Shown here one piece after another: positions 8,032 to 15,289 of a stretch of DNA of 64,000 nt; position 1 is the stretch's first letter, and each line of letters opens with the position of its first letter. The translations under genes and the position numbers were made by a program. The stretch spans positions 1,520,498 to 1,584,497 of the forward strand of contig NZ_CP162101.1 in NCBI RefSeq assembly GCF_040869035.1, given 5' to 3'. The notes beneath the pieces are model-generated. The model saw nothing but the letters and a program-made list of their open reading frames with translations. It ran no database searches and was not told where the DNA came from. Source of the DNA: Vibrio sp. NTOU-M3 (GTDB lineage: Bacteria > Pseudomonadota > Gammaproteobacteria > Enterobacterales > Vibrionaceae).

Positions 8032-8802
8032 ATGATGGCTAAAGAGCCAGTAAAAAAGAAAGAAGAACCAGTAAAATGTTTTGTGATTATGCCTATTTCG
8101 GCTCAGCAAGGTTATGACTCAGACCATTTTACTCAAGTTTATGAAGATATCATTAAGCCTGCTATAGATCTGGCAGGAATGGTTCCTGTCCGAGCAGATG
8201 AAACGACAAATACTAATCTGATTCAGCTAGATATATTGCGTAAAGTTATTGAGTCTGATATTGCAATCTGCGATATGAGTGCTAAGAACCCTAATGTTTT
8301 CTATGAATTGGGGGTTAGGCAAGCATTTGATAAGCCGACGGTTTTAATGATTGATGACGAAACTAGCGCACCATTCGATGTCTCTAGTTTAAGATATGTC
8401 GATTATAAGCGTGGTATGAAATATAGAGATGTAAACTCCGCAGTTACAAGGTTGGCTGATACATTGAAAGAAACCTACTCAAAACGAGATGATAAGGCAG
8501 AAATTAATTCGCTTATTCGTCTGATGGAGCTGACTTCACCTGCTCAGTTGTCTCAAGTTGAGTTAAGTGAAGAAGATAGAACTGAAAAATTGCATGAATT
8601 ACAAATTTCAGAGCTTACATCTATGATGCATCAGCTGCAGGCTAGCCAAAAAGAAATACTTCACCAAGTCAATGCGAATAGCCGTAACGCTGATATTGAC
8701 CCTTGGAGACGTAACACCAAGAAGTCATCGAATTGGGTAGTTCAAACATCCCCAACGAGGAGCCTTTGGGATACTCAAGATGACGAGAGTGACTCTATGT
8801 AA
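8032..8802 (+). CDS. Nucleoside deoxyribosyltransferase/TIR-like protein (integron cassette)
   Basis: 256 residues from the ATG at 8032, preceded by AAGGAAG; an adjacent ATG follows at 8035. The N-terminal 150 residues form a Rossmann-like domain with CFVIMPISAQQGYDSDHFTQ, IIKPAIDLAGMVPVRAD, VIESDIAICDMSAKNPNVFY and ELGVRQAFDKPTVLMID. This layout, including the acidic and NxxYELG positions, is shared by nucleoside 2-deoxyribosyltransferases and TIR-related NAD-processing domains, and is seen in many defence proteins. The C-terminal 100 residues are probably coiled coil (QISELTSMMHQLQASQKEIL) and then disordered. It is the single gene of a cassette that ends in the attC at 8819-8914. Substrate and function are unknown. 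Confidence 0.7.
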   Translation: MMAKEPVKKKEEPVKCFVIMPISAQQGYDSDHFTQVYEDIIKPAIDLAGMVPVRADETTNTNLIQLDILRKVIESDIAICDMSAKNPNVFYELGVRQAFDKPTVLMIDDETSAPFDVSSLRYVDYKRGMKYRDVNSAVTRLADTLKETYSKRDDKAEINSLIRLMELTSPAQLSQVELSEEDRTEKLHELQISELTSMMHQLQASQKEILHQVNANSRNADIDPWRRNTKKSSNWVVQTSPTRSLWDTQDDESDSM

Positions 8803-8818
8803 TTCAGTGTGCTGTGCT

Positions 8819-8914
8819 ACTAACAAACATTTAAGATGTGATTCCCAACGCTTGGCCGTTTCGCTTCGCTCAAGTATAGCCAAGCGCCACTCACACCTTA
8901 ATGCGGCGTTAGAG
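8819..8914 (+). repeat. Integron attC site 1
   Basis: Begins CTAACAAACATTTAAG and ends GCGGCGTTAGAG, with the imperfect palindromic interior typical of Vibrio superintegron repeats (VCR-like). It follows the stop of the NDT/TIR-like gene by about 15 bases, and the next coding sequence starts 39 bases beyond its 3' core. Confidence 0.8.
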
Positions 8915-8952
8915 TTCTCAGTAATTCATCATTAAAATTTTGGAGTGTATAT

Positions 8953-9909
8953 ATGCCCTATGAATTGGGTAAAAGGTTAGTAATTGGCGTTGCTTCAAGT
9001 GCAATGTTCGATTTAACTGAATCCGATACAGTTTTTCGCACTAAAGGTGAAGAGGAATATCGTAAGTACCAGTCGGAGAACATTGATAATCCTTTAGACA
9101 AAGGGGTATCATTTTCGTTTGTGAAGCGCCTACTTTCTCTAAATGATCTGAGTGATAAGCCGGAATCAGACCCACTAGTAGAAGTTGTATTATTGTCACG
9201 AAATGACCCAGATACAGGGCTTCGTGTTATGAAATCGATCAAGCATCATAACTTACCTATTTCGCGTGCGATTTTTATGCAAGGTAAATCTCCATATGAC
9301 TACATTCCAGCATTGAGTATTTCTTTGTTTTTGTCAGGCAATTCGTCTGATGTAAAAGAAGCCATAAGATTAGGTTATCCGGCTGGTCATGTAATGAAAT
9401 CGACGATTATCGATGAAGATGATGATGACTTGCGAATTGCATTCGACTTTGACGGTGTTCTTGCTGACGATGAATCAGAATCTGTCATGCACAACACCAA
9501 CGACCTAAGTCAGTTTCATGAGCATGAAACCAAGAACGTATTACAGCCTCATAATCCTGGTCCACTTAAAGAGTTTTTAGTTAAAGTTTCAGCAATTCAA
9601 AAAATTGAAGAGAAGAAAAAGCAATCTGAACCTGATTATCGAAATCGACTAAGAGTTTCAATTGTTACAGCAAGGAATGCCCCTTCACATGAGAGAGCTT
9701 TAAATACACTGAAAGAATGGGGTGTAATGACAAATGATGCATTCTTCTTAGGTGGTGTAGATAAAGGTTTGATTTTGGGTGTTCTCAAACCTCATATTTT
9801 CTTTGATGACCAGTCTGGTCATTTGAGCTCAACTAGCACTGTTGCTCCGTCAGTTCATATACCATTCGGTGTCAAAAACACCGAAGAAATTGTGGAAAAA
9901 GAACTCTAA
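8953..9909 (+). CDS. Cytosolic 5'-nucleotidase family protein (integron cassette)
   Basis: 318 residues. LVIGVASSAMFDLTESD at the N-terminus, PISRAIFMQGKSPYDYIPAL, FLSGNSSDVKEAIRLGYPAG, then RIAFDFDGVLADDESE and a late FFDDQSGHL block match the NT5C1-type cytosolic 5'-nucleotidase family (HAD-like fold, DxD nucleophile in FDFDGVLADD). Such enzymes dephosphorylate nucleoside monophosphates. A good ribosome-binding site is absent (TTTTGGAGTG lies about 10 bases upstream). The stop codon lies inside the attC of its own cassette. The gene follows the NDT/TIR-like cassette, so two successive cassettes may act on nucleotides, though cassette order carries little functional meaning. Confidence 0.8.
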   Translation: MPYELGKRLVIGVASSAMFDLTESDTVFRTKGEEEYRKYQSENIDNPLDKGVSFSFVKRLLSLNDLSDKPESDPLVEVVLLSRNDPDTGLRVMKSIKHHNLPISRAIFMQGKSPYDYIPALSISLFLSGNSSDVKEAIRLGYPAGHVMKSTIIDEDDDDLRIAFDFDGVLADDESESVMHNTNDLSQFHEHETKNVLQPHNPGPLKEFLVKVSAIQKIEEKKKQSEPDYRNRLRVSIVTARNAPSHERALNTLKEWGVMTNDAFFLGGVDKGLILGVLKPHIFFDDQSGHLSSTSTVAPSVHIPFGVKNTEEIVEKEL

Positions 9910-10029
9910 CAAATTGTTTAAGAGTGATTCGCAATGCATGGCATTTTTGCTATGCGTTGGATTTAGTGTTTAAGGTGGTGTGCGGCGGCTTCGGTATTGT
10001 GCTGCTCACACCTTAACTGGGCATTAGAG
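9904..10029 (+). repeat. Integron attC site 2
   Basis: Begins CTCTAACAAATTGTTTAAG and ends CTGGGCATTAGAG; about 126 bases with VCR-like interior. The 3' core is ATTAGAG instead of GTTAGAG, so recombination at this end may be weakened. It overlaps the stop codon of the 5'-nucleotidase gene. Confidence 0.8.
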
Positions 10030-10069
10030 CTCACATAATCCTGAGTATCAGCATCATTAAAGGAATAAA

Positions 10070-10708
10070 ATGCAAAAACTTGTAAAACATACACTTTACC
10101 TTTTTCTATGTATTACTGGTCTAACGGCTGCTATGACGTTAGCAGGTATTGGCTATGTTTGGTTTTTCTCGGAAGCGAAAGGACTCCCCCACTTGGAGTG
10201 GCTAATAGGGTCTGTGATTATAGAGGTGGTCGCGGTAATCCTTATGCTCGCAAAAAAAGGTTTGAAACATCTTCCAGATACACAAACCGATAAGGAGCCA
10301 AAAGACACTCTCAAGTTTATGGAGAGTTTTATTTCTACGGGCACTAGTGCAACTGTTGTGAGTAACCGGGTGTCATGGTTGGCAGGTGACGACAAACTTA
10401 TATCAATTCTTCAATCAAAAATTGAAAAAGGCACTCGCATTGAAATTATCACTCCAAATGAAGTTCCAGAGGTACTTAGAGAGAGGTTGAATGGCGCATC
10501 TTTTATTGTCACAAGAGAAAATGTATCACCTGAAGCTAGATTTACCTTAGTAAATGGAGATCGCAGCGGCGCTGAAAAGCTCGCCATTGCTCGTGGAGTT
10601 CACCCTGACCACGAGATCACAATCTTTGACAACAATTCTGGTCCTCAAATAATTGCGATGGCGAAGGACATCATTAGAAAATCCAAGGAGTTGACTAATG
10701 CCGCATAG
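10070..10708 (+). CDS. Membrane protein with degenerate PLD-like domain (integron cassette)
   Basis: 212 residues. Two N-terminal transmembrane segments (about residues 7-31 and 43-60) precede a cytosolic domain starting near residue 85. The pattern WLAGDDKLISILQSKIEKGT, RIEIITPNEVPEVL and later HEITIFDNNSGPQIIAMAKD resembles the phospholipase-D-like sensor or effector domains found in some bacterial conflict proteins, but the catalytic HxKxxxxD motif is not present. A ribosome binding site (AAAGGAAT) precedes the ATG. It overlaps the methyltransferase gene by 11 bp, so both are made from one mRNA. Function unknown. Confidence 0.6.
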   Translation: MQKLVKHTLYLFLCITGLTAAMTLAGIGYVWFFSEAKGLPHLEWLIGSVIIEVVAVILMLAKKGLKHLPDTQTDKEPKDTLKFMESFISTGTSATVVSNRVSWLAGDDKLISILQSKIEKGTRIEIITPNEVPEVLRERLNGASFIVTRENVSPEARFTLVNGDRSGAEKLAIARGVHPDHEITIFDNNSGPQIIAMAKDIIRKSKELTNAA

Positions 10709-11405
10709 GTGGTGCAATTCGGCGCAAATACGTCGAGAGCAAATTGAATCAGGTACAGACTTAACATTCAACGAGGTTTTTAAGCCGCTTTTAGTTAGTC
10801 GAATTAAGAGCCTTTTACCTAGCAATGTTCTGGAAGTAGGCGCTGGAACTGGTCATATTTCCAAAGAGTTATCTGAATTAGGGTTTTCTGTTACAGCAAT
10901 AGAGCCTTCTGCTGGAATGTATGGGGTTGCAAAAGACGTCTTGTCTTTAACCGATGTTAGATTATTGAATTGTACTTCACTCGAATTAGAGAAAAACGAG
11001 CTTTATGAGGCTGCTTTCTCCCATCTTGTTGCACACGTTGTTGATGACCTTAATGAGTTTTTTGAATCAGTCGGGCGGCACCTGAAAGCCACTGGCCATT
11101 TCATTTTTTCAATCCCTCACCCCTGTTTTTATAATGAATATAAGGGATTTTTCGGAGATGAATATAATTATATGACCTCAATGACCAAGAACGTGTCATT
11201 TACCATCACTAAAGATTCAAAAAATACGATTAGTGGAGTGCCGTACCATCACAGACCGTTATCAGAGTACATCAATAAACTGGTTGAATCTGGTTTCACA
11301 CTTGATGGCTTTGACGAAACCTATCCAGAAGAAGATATACAATTAAAATATGGAGCTAAATGGGAGTCGCCACGATATTGTGTGTTTACCTGTAGAAAGC
11401 TCTAA
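10698..11405 (+). CDS. Class I SAM-dependent methyltransferase (integron cassette)
   Basis: 235 residues. The SAM-binding motif I VLEVGAGTGHISKEL is near residues 49-63, motif II-like VTAIEPSAGMYGVAKD follows, and the post-I region FSHLVAHVVDDLNEFF with HLKATGHFIFSIPHPCF is typical of small-molecule methyltransferases of the UbiE/Methyltransf_11 type. The target is unknown. Its start overlaps the upstream PLD-like gene by 11 bp, so this cassette is bicistronic. The stop lies inside attC 3. Confidence 0.8.
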   Translation: MPHRWCNSAQIRREQIESGTDLTFNEVFKPLLVSRIKSLLPSNVLEVGAGTGHISKELSELGFSVTAIEPSAGMYGVAKDVLSLTDVRLLNCTSLELEKNELYEAAFSHLVAHVVDDLNEFFESVGRHLKATGHFIFSIPHPCFYNEYKGFFGDEYNYMTSMTKNVSFTITKDSKNTISGVPYHHRPLSEYINKLVESGFTLDGFDETYPEEDIQLKYGAKWESPRYCVFTCRKL

Positions 11406-11524
11406 CAAACTGTTCAAGAGGGATTCGCAACGCGTGGCATTTTCACTATGCGTTGGTTTTAGTGTTTAAATGGTGTGGTTAGGTTTCGTGGTAGTGTTGC
11501 TCACACCTTAATGCGACATTATAC
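11400..11524 (+). repeat. Integron attC site 3
   Basis: Begins CTCTAACAAACTGTTCAAG and ends ATGCGACATTATAC; 125 bases, closely related to attC 2 (shared AGTGTTTAA and GCTCACACCTTAA blocks). The final core is ATTATAC, again with A in place of the first G. Confidence 0.8.
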
Positions 11525-11539
11525 TTTTCAAGGATTAAT

Positions 11540-12448
11540 ATGGAACTCATTAACAACCAGTCAGTAAAAATACATTATGACGGTTCAGGTAAGAGAATTC
11601 GTTCTCATCAAATGAAAGCATCTTATGTTTCTGCAAGTATCGAGGGATTCGATACTATTTATCGCGAAGCATATAAAGAAGCGAATAGAATATATAAATC
11701 AAAAATTAGCACCGAGATTTTGTTAGAAGGTGGGTTTCAAGAAGGCTCTGTTTGGTGGTGGTTAAAACTTTTTACATCAGAGTCCGAGTCGCAACAGTCT
11801 ATTGAAACAGTTTCAGTAAGTCGCTCAGTGCTCAATTCTATCCAGTACGCAATAAACCTATTAAGACAGATGGACCTTACTACTACAGAGATTGTAATTA
11901 AGGATACGGCTGATGGTTTCGAAGTAGATATTGATGGGGAAAGAGTGGTTCTAGATGAGCTACAGTGTGCAATACTAACTAACCCTAAAATTCGTTCCGC
12001 TATTAGCGATATAGCTACTCCTTTAACTGAAGATGGAATCGACACTCTAACGATCGATCATGGTATCTCATCTTGTCCGAAAATTCAGATAACTAAAGAG
12101 GACAAAAACAATCTAGTATTGAGGAGAAGTCATAAACATATTGTCGAGGAAGGTGAGATTTTTGGCTTCTACTATGTTGAAACACTCAGTTATAACCCAA
12201 GATCTAAGTGGAAGCTAATTTCAAAAGATAACCCTTCGAATAGTGTCACCGTATCTATTACAGACCCAAAATTTCTAAAGCGGGTATCGGATAATCAAGA
12301 AAAGTTTTCAAAAGATGATCTACTAGAAGTTGAAGGTGTTTGGTACAAAGAGAAAACTAAACTGACAGGTAAAGCGACTGTCAATTACACTATTACAAAG
12401 GTCAAAGATCACATACCAGCTGAGGAAAAACAGTGGAAACTTCTATAG
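11540..12448 (+). CDS. Hypothetical protein, first gene of three-gene cassette
   Basis: 302 residues, no signal peptide or membrane segment and no family I can name with confidence. The first 150 residues include GFDTIYREAYKEANRIYKSK and a tryptophan-rich GSVWWWLKLF. The second half looks like a beta-rich domain (IFGFYYVETLSYNPRSKWKL, TGKATVNYTITKVKDHIP). The ATG at 11540 follows AAGGATTAAT closely. It overlaps the next gene by 16 bp. As the only large soluble member of the cassette it is a likely sensor or effector, but that is inference. Confidence 0.55.
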   Translation: MELINNQSVKIHYDGSGKRIRSHQMKASYVSASIEGFDTIYREAYKEANRIYKSKISTEILLEGGFQEGSVWWWLKLFTSESESQQSIETVSVSRSVLNSIQYAINLLRQMDLTTTEIVIKDTADGFEVDIDGERVVLDELQCAILTNPKIRSAISDIATPLTEDGIDTLTIDHGISSCPKIQITKEDKNNLVLRRSHKHIVEEGEIFGFYYVETLSYNPRSKWKLISKDNPSNSVTVSITDPKFLKRVSDNQEKFSKDDLLEVEGVWYKEKTKLTGKATVNYTITKVKDHIPAEEKQWKLL

Positions 12449-12645
12449 TTGTATCACTACTAATAATTGCGGCATTAGTTCTACGCTACTTAGCGCCGCT
12501 AGTGGTACACCGACTTAAGACAAAAAAGGTCCGAGTAGTAATTATTGACCAATTCGGCTGTAAGAAAACTAATGTGTTATACCTTTATCCAAACGATCCT
12601 CTTTGGGAAGTAGTAAAAGCCCACAAGGGAGGTAAGCATGCCTGA
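12433..12645 (+). CDS. Small membrane protein, second gene of three-gene cassette
   Basis: 70 residues from a GTG start (AGGAAAAACA lies just upstream). An N-terminal transmembrane helix (SIVVSLLIIAALVLRYLAPL) is followed by a basic stretch (RLKTKKVR) and a small folded tail (VIIDQFGCKKTNVLYLYPND). It overlaps the upstream gene by 16 bp and the next by 8 bp, so translation is probably coupled. Not recognised. Confidence 0.55.
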   Translation: METSIVVSLLIIAALVLRYLAPLVVHRLKTKKVRVVIIDQFGCKKTNVLYLYPNDPLWEVVKAHKGGKHA

Positions 12646-13021
12646 ACAGCTGCCTCAACAAGTAAAAGGTATCAAAAAGTCAGATCTGTTAAGTGGTGCT
12701 GCTATAACTGGCGTGATAACTTTTGTTATTCTTACTTGGTCGAAGACTCTTCCTACAGACTCCGCTTTCGCACCTTATGTCACCGAGCAAACGATATCCT
12801 TTGTAGCTGGCTTAGCCTCGTATTTGATAACTATAGGTTTGGCTTTTAGTAGATATGAAGTAAGTTTGATACTTCATGAACGTGACTATACAAAAAAGAT
12901 TAAGTACTTGGATCAAATTATGGCGATCACTACATGTCCTGAGACTAAAAAATCACTTGAAGAGCAGAAAAATGTCTTGTTAGCAGAAGCAGCAAAAGCC
13001 ATCATCGAAGAAAAAATATAA
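12638..13021 (+). CDS. Two-helix membrane protein, third gene of three-gene cassette
   Basis: 127 residues. Two probable transmembrane helices (about residues 17-33, AAITGVITFVILTW, and 49-67, FVAGLASYLITIGLAFS) precede a charged helical C-terminus of 55 residues. GGGAGG lies 6-11 bases before the ATG. The stop is inside attC 4. Not recognised as a family. Confidence 0.55.
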   Translation: MPEQLPQQVKGIKKSDLLSGAAITGVITFVILTWSKTLPTDSAFAPYVTEQTISFVAGLASYLITIGLAFSRYEVSLILHERDYTKKIKYLDQIMAITTCPETKKSLEEQKNVLLAEAAKAIIEEKI

Positions 13022-13133
13022 CAAAGCATTTAAGAGCGATGATCAACACTTAAAATTATTCCGAAATTGGTTCTCGTTGCTATATGCTTGCATGTAGAAC
13101 GAGAACTAATTAAACAAGCGCAGCGCGTTAGTT
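13016..13133 (+). repeat. Integron attC site 4
   Basis: Begins ATATAACAAAGCATTTAAG and ends CAGCGCGTTAGTT; 118 bases. The interior differs from attC 1-3 and contains a long near-perfect hairpin (GGTTCTCGTT ... AACGAGAACT). Confidence 0.75.
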
Positions 13134-13141
13134 AAAAGCAC

Positions 13142-13552
13142 TTAATCACTACTAGCTTCTAACGCTAAGCACACTTCTTCATTTACCGCGTAAGTCCTAC
13201 TCGAATATCGGCTTGAGAAACTTCGCTCGTTTTTACATTCGACATAATTGGCTATGTTGGATTTAGATTGGCTGTAATTTGCCAAGCTGAACAATGGCGC
13301 AATAATCAAAGTTAATATGATAAGCACTCTATTGATATCGCCTATACGCAAAGACAATGATAGTTTTTCTTTAAAATAGTAAATCGTGAGATAAGTAAAT
13401 ATCAGCGCAATAGCGTAGCTACCCCATACATTCAATAAACCATCGACTTTAATGACACTTTCAGTAGATATGGCTGTATTGATTTGGCGATTTACCAAGA
13501 CGTAACCCCAAAGTGCCATCAAAATACATCCAATAACTCGAAGATAAATCAC
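13142..13552 (-). CDS. Probable membrane immunity protein to adjacent toxin-like gene
   Basis: 136 residues, with hydrophobic segments at about residues 3-20, 42-62 and 76-92, and a soluble, cysteine-containing C-terminal tail. It overlaps the end of the upstream minus-strand gene by 4 bp (ATGA-type coupling). A small multi-pass membrane protein tightly coupled behind a protein with a hydrophobic C-terminal hairpin is the classic arrangement for immunity to a membrane-damaging toxin. No sequence family was recognised, so the assignment rests on context and topology. Confidence 0.5.
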   Translation of the reverse strand: MIYLRVIGCILMALWGYVLVNRQINTAISTESVIKVDGLLNVWGSYAIALIFTYLTIYYFKEKLSLSLRIGDINRVLIILTLIIAPLFSLANYSQSKSNIANYVECKNERSFSSRYSSRTYAVNEEVCLALEASSD

Positions 13553-14619
13553 TTGAAGTAATCCTCAACAGCTTGTGTAAAATCTTTTGAATATCCCATT
13601 TCATTATCTACTGTATCTAACGCAATACTTATACCAAATGATATAGCCGCAAAAACAAGTCCCGTAGCTAAAACCCCAACCGTTGCCGGTAAAAATATTG
13701 CTGTAGCAAGTGCAGCACCACCTAATGACACAAACCCTTTAGCTAAATCTCCCGCCGAGTTACCTACAAACTCAGCCAATGTAGCTTCATCTCGTAAAAT
13801 GTAATCGGCCGCATTAACACCCACTGCAAACGCAATTTCGATACCTGCATTAAATTTAACGTATCGAGTTGCACCTTTAAGATCATTTAACCCCAAACCA
13901 GCTTTAACCACTTTCGGATTATTAGCACCCCATTTATTGCCTTTCATTAGCGTTTGTTGATGTCTGCGAAAATCTCGGATAATCACCCAGTCTGTACCGT
14001 TGATGTTTTTCGTGGCGGCTTTAACGCCTAGCCCCCCTAACCCTTTAGCTGTTGCGTAAGCCTCTGCGCCACCTTTTGCTAAATCTGTGTAATCTTTGGC
14101 GTCTCCAATTGTTTCTTTACCACCTAACAGCTCATAAAACTCTTGTGCTTCTTCCAAAGACAACACGGCAATACTAGTTATTGGTTTGGTGTATTCAACT
14201 TGGAGGTCTTTTTCACCTTCTTTCGCTAGTGGGTTGTATGGAGGCCAAACCATATTATTGGGTGACACGCTCGTTTTGCGTGACTGAGCAAGTTCAAAGG
14301 CTTCTTCATTAGCTTTCATATTCGCTAGCCTTTGTGCTTCAAGTCGTTCTTTAAGGGATTTTTTAGGAGGCTCTTCGACCATGCAAGTCCCAATTCTTGA
14401 GATACTTGCGCCACCTGCGAAGTTGTTTTTTTCGGCCGCTTTTAGTGCTGCTGAACTACTTAAGTACTCTCGGTAGTTGTAACAAGAAGCACATTTACAT
14501 GTTTCAGGGGATTTCCAAAAAGGACAGCGATAGTCTTTATACATGTCGGCTTTACTCAAAGGTTTCTTCTGTATTTCAACATCATACCTTACAAAAGACG
14601 GAGGCAAAAACTTGCCCAA
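13549..14619 (-). CDS. Putative membrane-active toxin/effector with hydrophobic C-terminus
   Basis: 356 residues. The N-terminus holds six cysteines (YRCPFWKSPETCKCASCYNY and GTCM), then a charged linker, a middle region with GTDWVIIRDFRRHQQTLMKG, and a C-terminal hydrophobic hairpin (about residues 295-340: FVSLGGAALATAIFLPATVG and on). This profile fits pore-forming or membrane-disrupting bacterial toxins, including some type VI secretion effectors described in vibrios. I cannot confirm a family. The frame begins with TTG at 14619, 8 bases after the stop of the phage-type regulator; an ATG at 14541 is an alternative start. The small membrane protein behind it would be its immunity protein. 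Confidence 0.5.
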   Translation of the reverse strand: MGKFLPPSFVRYDVEIQKKPLSKADMYKDYRCPFWKSPETCKCASCYNYREYLSSSAALKAAEKNNFAGGASISRIGTCMVEEPPKKSLKERLEAQRLANMKANEEAFELAQSRKTSVSPNNMVWPPYNPLAKEGEKDLQVEYTKPITSIAVLSLEEAQEFYELLGGKETIGDAKDYTDLAKGGAEAYATAKGLGGLGVKAATKNINGTDWVIIRDFRRHQQTLMKGNKWGANNPKVVKAGLGLNDLKGATRYVKFNAGIEIAFAVGVNAADYILRDEATLAEFVGNSAGDLAKGFVSLGGAALATAIFLPATVGVLATGLVFAAISFGISIALDTVDNEMGYSKDFTQAVEDYFK

Positions 14620-14627
14620 ACCTTGGC

Positions 14628-15011
14628 TTATACCTTCCTGTTTATCTCCATAATGCTGGAAATTGCTCGTGCATATTTTAAAACCTTCGCGGTCGTTTTA
14701 ATTTCCAAGTCTGATTGAATCTCTAACAGAGCAATACCCGTCAATATTTGCTGTGCCGTTACACATTGACCAGTTGGTAGCTCTAACCTGTCATAGTGCA
14801 TCTTGAAGTTAATCCATTCATCATCAGCGCTCAGCTCTCTACCTTTTGTCATTTTCATCAGACGACGGCATTCTTTAGGAATTGGTTTCCCTTTATCCCA
14901 CTCTGTGATTGTTCTCACGCTTTTGAAACATAATTTGGCAGCTTGTTCACGGGTTAAATTGCACTTCAACTCACGAAAAATATAATTTTTAGTCATTTCG
15001 TGATACTTCAT
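14628..15011 (-). CDS. Phage-type HTH regulator preceding toxin-like gene
   Basis: 127 residues. An HTH of the kind in 5100-5516 is visible (LTREQAAKLCFKSVRTITEWDKG cut into LTREQAAKLCFKSVR and TITEWDKG), followed by the same domain order (CRRLMKMTKGRELS, then EWINFKMHYDRLELPTGQCV). This points to the same DUF3653-like regulator group used by small Vibrio phages. GAGGG lies 9 bases before the ATG at 15011. The toxin-like gene starts 8 bases after its stop, so regulator, toxin and immunity genes probably form one operon. It starts about 50 bases from dif-like site B, mirroring the other regulator beside site A. Confidence 0.6.
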   Translation of the reverse strand: MKYHEMTKNYIFRELKCNLTREQAAKLCFKSVRTITEWDKGKPIPKECRRLMKMTKGRELSADDEWINFKMHYDRLELPTGQCVTAQQILTGIALLEIQSDLEIKTTAKVLKYARAISSIMEINRKV

Positions 15012-15063
15012 TGTTTAATCCCTCAAAAGAGAGATTATTTATAAGTACAACATATGAAACAAG

Positions 15064-15092
15064 CTTTAACATAAGCACGCATAATGCACACT
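15064..15092 (-). other. dif-like Xer recombination site B
   Basis: Read on the minus strand: arm AGTGTGCATTA (one change from the chromosome I type arm AGTGCGCATTA), 7-base centre TGCGTGC, arm TTATGTTAAAG (one change from TTATGTTAAAT). It has the same orientation and the same 7-base spacing as site A about 9.4 kb away, so the two sites are in direct orientation and could recombine to excise the DNA between them. Confidence 0.7.
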
Positions 15093-15198
15093 TAGCTATG
15101 GCGTCATTAGGGCTGCCAATCCATAAAGCCAAACATCCACAAAGCGCTGAAACTCTTTGTAAGCCTTGCCCGTCAAACTTTTTTGCAATGCTGTTCCA
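15082..15198. repeat. Direct repeat copy 2 abutting dif-like site B
   Basis: Second copy of the repeat found at 5699-5820, starting in the XerC arm. Differences include a 5-base deletion in the A-rich stretch near 15184 that shifts the coding frame relative to copy 1. Confidence 0.8.
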
Positions 15199-15273
15199 GT
15201 GAATCCCTTTACGCATTTTGATTATTTTGTTGGGTTCGATATTCAAATCGTGTGCAATTTGTTTGTCTTGCAC
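15096..15273 (-). pseudogene. Frameshifted 3' remnant of a phage-element gene next to dif-like site B
   Basis: The minus strand reads VQDKQIAHDLNIEPNKIIKM and then HWNSIAKKF, after which the frame diverges from copy 1 because of the 5-base deletion; in another frame the block FQRFVDVWLYGLAALMTP continues to a stop at 15096. The N-terminal part looks like a short DNA-binding helix-turn-helix. The gene is interpreted as broken; family not recognised. Confidence 0.45.
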
Positions 15274-15289
15274 GTAGTTTTGAGCCTAG

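Noticed and set aside
10547..10825. Minus-strand frame over the PLD-like/methyltransferase overlap
   Set aside because: It is a shadow of two supported plus-strand genes.
15011..15202. Plus-strand frame across dif-like site B and the repeat
   Set aside because: It reads antisense through the broken phage gene and has no ribosome binding site or family features.
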